21,735 nucleotides of DNA from Balneolales bacterium. Its GTDB lineage: Bacteria; Bacteroidota; Rhodothermia; Balneolales; HLUCCA01. How positions within the stretch are numbered: the first letter of the stretch is position 1; each line of letters starts with the position of its first letter. Made by a program: the position numbers and the translations under genes. The stretch covers positions 1-21,735 of the forward strand of contig JAIUMT010000014.1 in assembly GCA_022565415.1 (NCBI GenBank). Direction: 5' to 3'. Shown here piece by piece: positions 15,781 to 21,735 of this stretch. The notes beneath the pieces were generated by a model. The model was not told the origin of the DNA and searched no databases. It saw only the letters and a program-made list of their open reading frames with translations.

Positions 15781-18700
15781 TTACTTGATTAGGCTCAGTT
15801 TCTTGGTGATAATGGTGTTTCCAGCCTGTAGGCGGTAGATGTATACGCCTGTGGTAAGTCGACTCGCATCGAAGTCTACACTGAACCGTCCAGCCGCGTG
15901 GCCTTCGTTGTTCACCAGCGTAGCCACTTGTCGGCCGAGTACATCGTACACATCCAGTCGCACGGCGCCGGCCTGGGGCAGGGAATAGGCTATGGTCGTG
16001 GTCGGGTTAAACGGATTCGGGTAGTTCTGGCTTAGCGATACATCTTGTGGCAACGTGGTGGTTTCCGGCTCATTGCTGGTCGACTGGGCCGGACTAAACC
16101 GAAGTGAGAATCGCGGTGTGGCCGATGTTTTCATAAGGAAACCATCCGAAAGCAATTCTAATGGCGAACTGACGGCGGACTTTCTCATAGACTGATGCTC
16201 GAATTCGTACATGGCATCGGGCTGATTGAGGTTTAAATGCGTGTTCAACTCATGGTCGATCAACTCAATTACCCAGTCCTGTGTTGGTGCTGTTGGCGTT
16301 AGAACGAGCTGATGCGTGCCCGACACCGGACTGTCGAATTGAATTGGGATTTCCAGCAGTTCGGTGCCCAGTGGAAGGTGGTTAATGGCCAGAAGCTCGC
16401 CATCGGGTAGCTGAGAGGCAATAGACATCCGATTGGGAGCTAATGAAATGAGCTTTTTCGCATCCCGGGCATCGATCCCTTCAGAAGCCTCATCCGACAA
16501 ATGAAACCAGGTGGTGTTGGACTGTCCGCCCTCAACTTGCAGCGAAAGGGAGAATCCGACAGGTTCTTCGTGATGCTCTTTACCCAGGAACGCGGTGGCA
16601 TTGGTTGTCTGGGCTTCGGCAGGGATCACCAAGGTTGGATTTTCCGCAATGGTTTCGACGAAAAATGCATTAAATGCCCCGATTTCACCGTTGGTTAGAT
16701 CGCCCATTGAGCCGTTCCAATAGACCCAGTCTCCCTCATCTCCGAGTTGTGGATCGTACACGTAAACGGACTGAAACAGACCAGATTTCGTAGTGGCATT
16801 CCAATCAATATTAGCTGCAAACGGATTTCCGAGCAGCGCCCAACCGTTAATATTCGGATTGAGGTTGGCCGTAAGGGACTGTTCGCTGTTTGAAGCGATA
16901 CCTTGAATGGTCAGTACTTTTGGGAAACTCCCCGTATCGCTGCCTGGACCATCATCTTTCTGATAAACATACACAGCCGCGCCGGTTCCGGGCGTGAAAG
17001 AAGTGTTGATGTTATCGAGAGGAGTCCAGTATTCAGATGATTTACCCGATCCGGAAGTAGCCCAGGTATAAACATTCGGGCTACCATTTGAATCAGTTGC
17101 TCCTTCAAATCCTTGAGTCCAAATTGAACCAAGTAACGAGTCAAAGGTATTTTCGGAAAGTGGATTGGCAATAATTCGCCACCCTTCAGTTCCCGTTATT
17201 GTAGGAACACCGACACGGTGGCTAGCTGGATTATTCCGTAATACGGGCAGGGTTGCGCCACCAATCATTTGCCAGGTATTTGTAAAATCCCAGTTAGTAA
17301 ACGTACTCATTTGGCTGAGCTCTTGCATTGTTTTGGCTGATCCCCCAGCGGAAGTAGCTTGTCCGCTTAGTTCGGTGTTCCAATAGGAATTAGTTATAGT
17401 ACCCGTGTTTATACCAATAAATCCCCCTATTTCACCGTAACTTGGTAAACTTGGAATTAGACTCACACTACCAACCGAAAAAGATCGGACTATAGCCGCA
17501 GAATTTTCACCAATCAGACCACCAGTCGTAAACCTGCCGTTTACTGATCCTGCAGCATAAGAATCCACCACAGAGCTTCCAACTCTGTTTTGTCCAACCA
17601 GCCCACCTGTTCTATTTAAGTTGCCTACAACAGTGCCGGTTGAATACGATTGGTTAATGAGTGCAGCATTTGTACCGACAAACCCACCAATATCACTCAC
17701 GCCAGTAACATTTCCCGTCGCATAGGAAGAGTAGATATTAACACTAGAACTTCCTACCAATCCTCCCACGCCAGAACCGGTTGCCGTCACATTTCCTGTG
17801 CTATACGAATTTTCAATTCTTCCAGTTTGACTTATACTACCAACACTGAAGCCAATAAGACCACCAATTGTTCCTTGCCCCGCAATATTTGCGGAGGAAC
17901 TACTATTTACAATAACAGCTTCAAATATGCGTCCATAGAACCCGCCAACTTCTTGAACTCCCGCAATTGTTCCCGAAACTTGAATGTTATTAACTGTACC
18001 ATATAATGAATAACCTCCCAGTGCCCCTGTAAAACTTTGTGAGCTGGTTATATTCACACTTGAAAGGGTGAGATTACTTATACTTGCATTTTCCAATACA
18101 CCAAATAGACCTGAATTTTGATTACTGGAATTGATGTACAAATTTGAAATTGTAAAGTTATTTCCGTCAAGTGAACCTTTGAAAGGGTTAGCTTGTGTGC
18201 TTCCAATAGGTAACCAGCCTGCACCTGAATTGAATGGTTCCACATCCAAGTCAATATTGTTCATTAAAATAAACGAAGAGGATAATAAATGACGCATACT
18301 ATTTAGCTGTTCTGCGGTCTCGATTTGGTAGGGTGTACCTGTTTCCCCGTTTCCTCCGGCAAAAGGAAAAGCATCGGTTGTTGCTGAGTTAACAGGAACA
18401 TCCGTCGTTAAATAGGCTTCTGTGCCAAAAGCCCCATTAAATTCAAATGCTGCAAAATGATACTCGGTATCAGGAGCTAATCCAGATACGGTAACTTCAT
18501 TTCCGGCTCCACTATACACCACATAATTGGCAGTTCCAAAACTATCTCCCGACCCGAAACTACTGTTAGCATTATAGCTTTCTAAATCTGATGGAGTTGC
18601 ATCAACCGCGTCTTCGGCTTTGGCAACGATTATTCTACCTTCTCCATTTCCGGAAGACAGGCTCAAGGTCATTGAATTAAAACCAACATTACTGATGGAA

Positions 18701-19515
18701 ATATTGGAAGCCTGAGTGGTTGGTGCTGTAGCGGGTTGACCGACATCATATTTAACTTTTAAGTAGTCTTCTACTTCATCTCGGTCGGCTTCACTTAGTA
18801 TAGTATTATAAATGATAACTTCGGCGACATAGCCATTGAGGTGTAGCGAATTGTTGCCACGCATTCCTAAAAACAATACATCGTCAACACCACTTTGCGA
18901 ATCTTTAATTCGGTTAGTCTCAGTTGTACCATTTACAGAAATATTACCGAAAGTTTCTGTTGCTTGTAGTCTAATTATCTGAGGCTGAGCGTTGGTGTAA
19001 ATACCCTCGCTACCGACATCGATATATCGTTCAAAAGCACTTGCCTGACCTACCATATTCGGTATATATCTAAGTCCACCTCCACCATTCGTGTGTAGTT
19101 CAAAATGCTCATTGGTTGTAGCACCTAATATGAACTCAACAGCGGTGTTCGCAACTATGGAGCGATACACGATAAAAATTTCGTAATCACTATTTCTAAT
19201 TCCTAACGTGCTTGAAGTAGGTAATGCGATGTGCTGTGCACCCATAAATTTTAAGGCATGCTCGCCATTTATAACGTTGTTCTCCAAAATGGGCTGGGTA
19301 CCAACATTGACTTGCGTAGCATTATTATCGTTTCCGGACTGATCAGCCCATTCCGAGACTCTGTTCTCACCATCGACTGTGACACCCACACCTGCTTTAA
19401 GGTGTAGCTGGAGGTTTGAGGTTGGAATATCCTGCGCAATAGCGACGGATATAGTTGAGGCAAGCATTACAAATGCGGCGAGTATAAACTTGATTGTATT
19501 TTTTTGTGCTCTCAT
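15781..19515 (-). CDS. Large T9SS surface protein: LamG-like domain, GLUG repeats, sorting domain
   Basis: This 1244-residue surface protein has a signal peptide (1 to about 28). A LamG/concanavalin-like module follows (about 30-252: 'LQLHLKAG', 'VSEWADQSGNDNNATQ', 'LHLNGYVAEVIIYN'). Next is an FN3-like segment (about 265-380, 'LAPDTEYHFAAFEFNG'), then a GLUG region (about 395-735) with around eight units such as 'SYSTGNVTATGSGVGGLVG' and 'SYATGNVTGVSDIGGFVG'. The region closes with the usual 'NSYWNTELSGQA' element. About 760-1150 is a beta-rich region ('GWRIIANPLSE', 'GWALLGNPFAANIDWN'). The sorting domain is 1161-1244 (NYPNPFNPTTTI, DVLGRQVATL, KKLSLIK). An adhesin or glycan-binding role at the outer surface is inferred; there is no catalytic motif. 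A 21-base-period repeat lies 55-94 bases upstream of the start. Confidence 0.9.
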   Translation of the reverse strand: MRAQKNTIKFILAAFVMLASTISVAIAQDIPTSNLQLHLKAGVGVTVDGENRVSEWADQSGNDNNATQVNVGTQPILENNVINGEHALKFMGAQHIALPTSSTLGIRNSDYEIFIVYRSIVANTAVEFILGATTNEHFELHTNGGGGLRYIPNMVGQASAFERYIDVGSEGIYTNAQPQIIRLQATETFGNISVNGTTETNRIKDSQSGVDDVLFLGMRGNNSLHLNGYVAEVIIYNTILSEADRDEVEDYLKVKYDVGQPATAPTTQASNISISNVGFNSMTLSLSSGNGEGRIIVAKAEDAVDATPSDLESYNANSSFGSGDSFGTANYVVYSGAGNEVTVSGLAPDTEYHFAAFEFNGAFGTEAYLTTDVPVNSATTDAFPFAGGNGETGTPYQIETAEQLNSMRHLLSSSFILMNNIDLDVEPFNSGAGWLPIGSTQANPFKGSLDGNNFTISNLYINSSNQNSGLFGVLENASISNLTLSSVNITSSQSFTGALGGYSLYGTVNNIQVSGTIAGVQEVGGFYGRIFEAVIVNSSSSANIAGQGTIGGLIGFSVGSISQTGRIENSYSTGNVTATGSGVGGLVGSSSVNIYSSYATGNVTGVSDIGGFVGTNAALINQSYSTGTVVGNLNRTGGLVGQNRVGSSVVDSYAAGSVNGRFTTGGLIGENSAAIVRSFSVGSVSLIPSLPSYGEIGGFIGINTGTITNSYWNTELSGQATSAGGSAKTMQELSQMSTFTNWDFTNTWQMIGGATLPVLRNNPASHRVGVPTITGTEGWRIIANPLSENTFDSLLGSIWTQGFEGATDSNGSPNVYTWATSGSGKSSEYWTPLDNINTSFTPGTGAAVYVYQKDDGPGSDTGSFPKVLTIQGIASNSEQSLTANLNPNINGWALLGNPFAANIDWNATTKSGLFQSVYVYDPQLGDEGDWVYWNGSMGDLTNGEIGAFNAFFVETIAENPTLVIPAEAQTTNATAFLGKEHHEEPVGFSLSLQVEGGQSNTTWFHLSDEASEGIDARDAKKLISLAPNRMSIASQLPDGELLAINHLPLGTELLEIPIQFDSPVSGTHQLVLTPTAPTQDWVIELIDHELNTHLNLNQPDAMYEFEHQSMRKSAVSSPLELLSDGFLMKTSATPRFSLRFSPAQSTSNEPETTTLPQDVSLSQNYPNPFNPTTTIAYSLPQAGAVRLDVYDVLGRQVATLVNNEGHAAGRFSVDFDASRLTTGVYIYRLQAGNTIITKKLSLIK

Positions 19516-20338
19516 AAGACTTTATAATGATTGGTTAGGGGATCTGACAAAAAATACCGAATCTCATATGCGTAAATGTGTCAACTTTCTGCGTAAACGT
19601 GCCAACGTTGAGGTCGAAAATACCAAAAGGAGCAAGTAGGGGCATTTTGTGACATTATGGGGTAGTCATGGATTGACCTAATAGACGATAATTTCTCAGC
19701 TTGCACCCGTTTACTTTTGAAGCAACAATATTCCGAGAACACCAATATGTTGTTGCAAAGTTAACAAGCCCAGTAATTGTTTTTTTTGGGCATTTATTAC
19801 CGGATTATTACCACTAATTCCGATTTTGTTATTTCGAAGTGGTAGTTGGTGGTTATTCCCGCGTTTCCCATGGAGATGGCTAATTGGGGCTACCTTTTTA
19901 TACTGGTAATGGCTAGACTAATTGCCTGGGCGCAATGATTACTAGCGAATAGTAGGAGGGTGATACTATTTGTTTAAGTGAATCTTCTTACTATTAGATG
20001 ATAGATATAGCTTACCTGAAGAAAATGGCAATACATATAAATGATATCTGATATCCAATAATTCAGATAGCTGACATTTCAAATACGTCGAATCTCTAGT
20101 GCTCAAATTCTTTTCTAAAAGATAGCGTAATCCAAGATATTAATAAAAACAACGAGATAGAGCGCATTATCAACCTATGTGACGTAGTGTTGTTGTAGTA
20201 CGAGAAAAGCGCTTTCATGAGGGTGAAGTAATTTTGTTGAGTTTTATTATCTGGACTTCCGTCCGACTTTGTTTCATCTTGAGTTTATAGTAGTCTTATC
20301 GACTTTCTCAACACCACACCTCCAAGAAGTAGTACGTG
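19516..20338. other. Long AT-rich intergenic region between divergent genes
   Basis: No convincing gene is seen in 823 bases. It holds the 21-base direct repeat (listed separately) near the left gene. Other elements are a bulged hairpin with a T-rich tail (about 19800-19833), a hairpin AATAGTA/TACTATT (19948-19970), and a 10-base palindrome AAAGCGCTTT (20206-20215). TACTTTTG at 19712-19719 matches the -7 consensus, but I see no partner TTG at the usual distance. A 22-codon open frame at 19870-19938 is discussed under findings. The promoter of the SusC-like gene must lie here but was not located. Confidence 0.6.
19570..19609 (-). promoter_or_regulatory. Two-site direct repeat, candidate operator (LytTR- or AraC-type)
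   Basis: On the minus strand, AACGTTGGCACGTTTACGC (19609-19591) is repeated as AAAGTTGACACATTTACGC (19588-19570). That is 16 of 19 bases with a 21-base period, or two helical turns. The cores AACGTTGGC and AAAGTTGAC each match 8 of 9 positions of the published LytTR consensus [TA][AC][CA]GTTN[AG][TG], and 12 bases separate them, as LytTR sites require. Direct half-sites 21 bases apart are also known for AraC proteins. The pair lies 55-94 bases before the surface-protein ATG, an activator position. Confidence 0.6.
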
Positions 20339-21735
20339 ATGGAATGTAAAAGAACATGTTTCTCTGAAGTCTGGCCTAACGAAGGCAGGTTATTAATATG
20401 CCTTTCCGATAAACCTAGCACTGCCACGATCTCTAGTCGGTCTGCCGACCAAATTCAGTCGTCTATCTCGTACGCGCCTGTACGATCATCAAGTGTGCTT
20501 ACACTGTTGTTTATTGCTTTATTTTGGGTCATCCCGATTGCTTCCGCACAATATACAGTTACGGGCACCATCACAGATTCCGAATTCAATGAGACTATGC
20601 CAGGGGTTAACGTATTGGTAAAAAACACCCTACGTGGCATGGCTTCTGACTTAGACGGGCGCTTCTCCCTCCAATTGGATGAAGGTGAGCACATATTGGT
20701 TTTTTCGTTTACCGGTTATGAAACCCAGGAGATTACGGTCAGTGGTTCAGTCGATCTGGATATTCAATTGCAACCATCAAACCTGATGATGGACGAATTA
20801 ATGGTAATCGGCTATGGTGTAGTGCGAAAACGGGACATGACTGGAGCGGTAAGCTCAATCCGTTCGGATGATATTGGCAAAACCACTTCGCTAAATGCAG
20901 AGCAGTCTCTACAGGGTCGGGTTAGCGGGGTGCACGTCACAACAACTTCTGGCGCACCCGGTGCCGGTTCTGCTGTGCGTATCCGTGGTGTGGGCACCTT
21001 TAACAATTCCTCACCGATCTATGTAGTAGACGGTGTTATTCTGGACGATATCTCGTTTTTGAATCCTGCCGACATCGCTTCGATGGAAATATTAAAGGAT
21101 GCATCAGCAACGGCTATTTATGGGTCTCGTGGAGCAAACGGGGTAATTTTGGTTACAACTCGTACCGGTTCAGCTACTATGGATCGCCCAGTTGTTTCGG
21201 TGTCTTTGGAACGTGGATATCAGCAATTGGAACGTAATATAGACCTGCTCGACGGCCGACAGTTTGCCACTATAGCCAATGAAATCCGTCCCGGCAGTTT
21301 TAATAACGTAGATGTTGTGCCAAATACCGACTGGCAAGACCTCATCTTCAATGTGGCTCCGATGCAACAGTATCAGGTATCAATAGCGGGCTCGGGCGAC
21401 CGATCCGACTATTACGTTAGTTTGGGTTATTTTCAGCAGGAAGGTATCATAGACCGATCTCAGTTCGAGCGAATTACCATCAAACTGAATAATACCTACC
21501 GTGTGAGCCCGGTATTTCGCATGGGGAATAACCTCACCTTTGCACCGTACAGTCAACAGGTGGCACCAAATGTGGTTTTTACCGCTTATCGAGCTCAACC
21601 TGTAATCCCTCCGTATTATAATGACGGCAGTTTTTCCGCAGTTCTGAATGTTGGTAACCCACTTGCTTCGCTTGCTAACGCCAACAATTATAATAGCGGT
21701 ATGCGCATTGTTGGAAATGTGTATGCTGAGGCAAT
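20339..21735 (+). CDS. SusC/RagA-family TonB-dependent outer-membrane receptor (3' partial)
   Basis: The reading frame is open from ATG 20339 to the window edge (465 codons). After the signal peptide comes a carboxypeptidase-regulatory-like domain (about 71-150: 'TVTGTITDSEFNETMPGVNV', 'FSFTGYETQEI'). The SusC hallmark DELMVIGYGVVRKRDMTGAV follows (around 150-170). The plug domain has 'LQGRVSGVHVTTTSGAPG', 'VRIRGVGTFNN', 'PIYVVDGV', 'EILKDASATAIYGSRGANGVI', and then the barrel begins. This family imports oligosaccharides or peptides with a SusD lipoprotein, which should follow beyond the window. Oddly, the hydrophobic signal core begins only at about residue 52. No in-frame start closer to it gives a basic N-terminus, and a TAG three codons upstream of the ATG blocks extension. 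Confidence 0.93.
   Translation, partial: MECKRTCFSEVWPNEGRLLICLSDKPSTATISSRSADQIQSSISYAPVRSSSVLTLLFIALFWVIPIASAQYTVTGTITDSEFNETMPGVNVLVKNTLRGMASDLDGRFSLQLDEGEHILVFSFTGYETQEITVSGSVDLDIQLQPSNLMMDELMVIGYGVVRKRDMTGAVSSIRSDDIGKTTSLNAEQSLQGRVSGVHVTTTSGAPGAGSAVRIRGVGTFNNSSPIYVVDGVILDDISFLNPADIASMEILKDASATAIYGSRGANGVILVTTRTGSATMDRPVVSVSLERGYQQLERNIDLLDGRQFATIANEIRPGSFNNVDVVPNTDWQDLIFNVAPMQQYQVSIAGSGDRSDYYVSLGYFQQEGIIDRSQFERITIKLNNTYRVSPVFRMGNNLTFAPYSQQVAPNVVFTAYRAQPVIPPYYNDGSFSAVLNVGNPLASLANANNYNSGMRIVGNVYAEA

Noticed and set aside
17650..18006. 118-codon plus-strand open frame with repeated Thr/Asn/Ile
   Set aside because: It is antisense to the GLUG repeats; the repetitive look comes from the opposite-strand repeats.
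964..20202. Shared 11-mer TTGTAGTACGA upstream of the first regulator and upstream of the SusC-like gene
   Set aside because: Dozens of shared 11-mers are expected by chance in a window of this size, and the flanks do not match.

Overview
The window looks like a piece of a Bacteroidota-type chromosome of moderate GC content, most likely the Balneolota/Rhodothermota side of that superphylum. The signs are two type IX secretion (T9SS) C-terminal sorting domains of the NYPNPFNP type, two hybrid two-component regulators with AraC outputs, a SusC/RagA TonB-dependent receptor, a PID-CTERM-like mini-protein, and start codons without clear Shine-Dalgarno sequences. Placement below phylum level is inference.

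Layout. Bases 1-798 hold the end of a rhodanese-domain protein and a complete beta-class carbonic anhydrase, one base apart. Bases 1005-5561 encode a 1518-residue membrane-spanning hybrid sensor/regulator: periplasmic beta-propellers, Y_Y_Y domain, histidine kinase, receiver and AraC helix-turn-helix. An intergenic stretch follows with two copies of a 30-base palindrome-containing repeat and an intrinsic terminator belonging to a small secreted protein on the minus strand (5863-6366). Then come a four-helix membrane protein (6530-6943) and a run of three envelope genes: a lipoprotein with propeller repeats, a PEGA/DUF5683-like protein, and an FG-GAP-like T9SS cargo protein (7105-10870). A vSGLT-like sodium/sugar symporter (10951-12510) converges on a second, 7TM-type hybrid regulator (12598-15375, minus).

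Upstream of that regulator, also on the minus strand, lies a two-gene unit: a 1244-residue T9SS surface protein (LamG-like fold, GLUG repeats, sorting domain) followed by a 59-codon PID-CTERM-like gene (15567-15746). Its upstream DNA carries a 21-base-period direct repeat that fits a LytTR-type or AraC-type operator. After an 823-base intergenic region, the start of a SusC-family outer-membrane receptor runs off the right edge.

Taken together the region serves envelope and nutrient-sensing functions. Two membrane sensors with DNA-binding outputs sit among a sugar symporter, a TonB-dependent receptor and several secreted or surface-anchored proteins. No tRNA, rRNA, CRISPR array, insertion sequence or phage gene was recognised.
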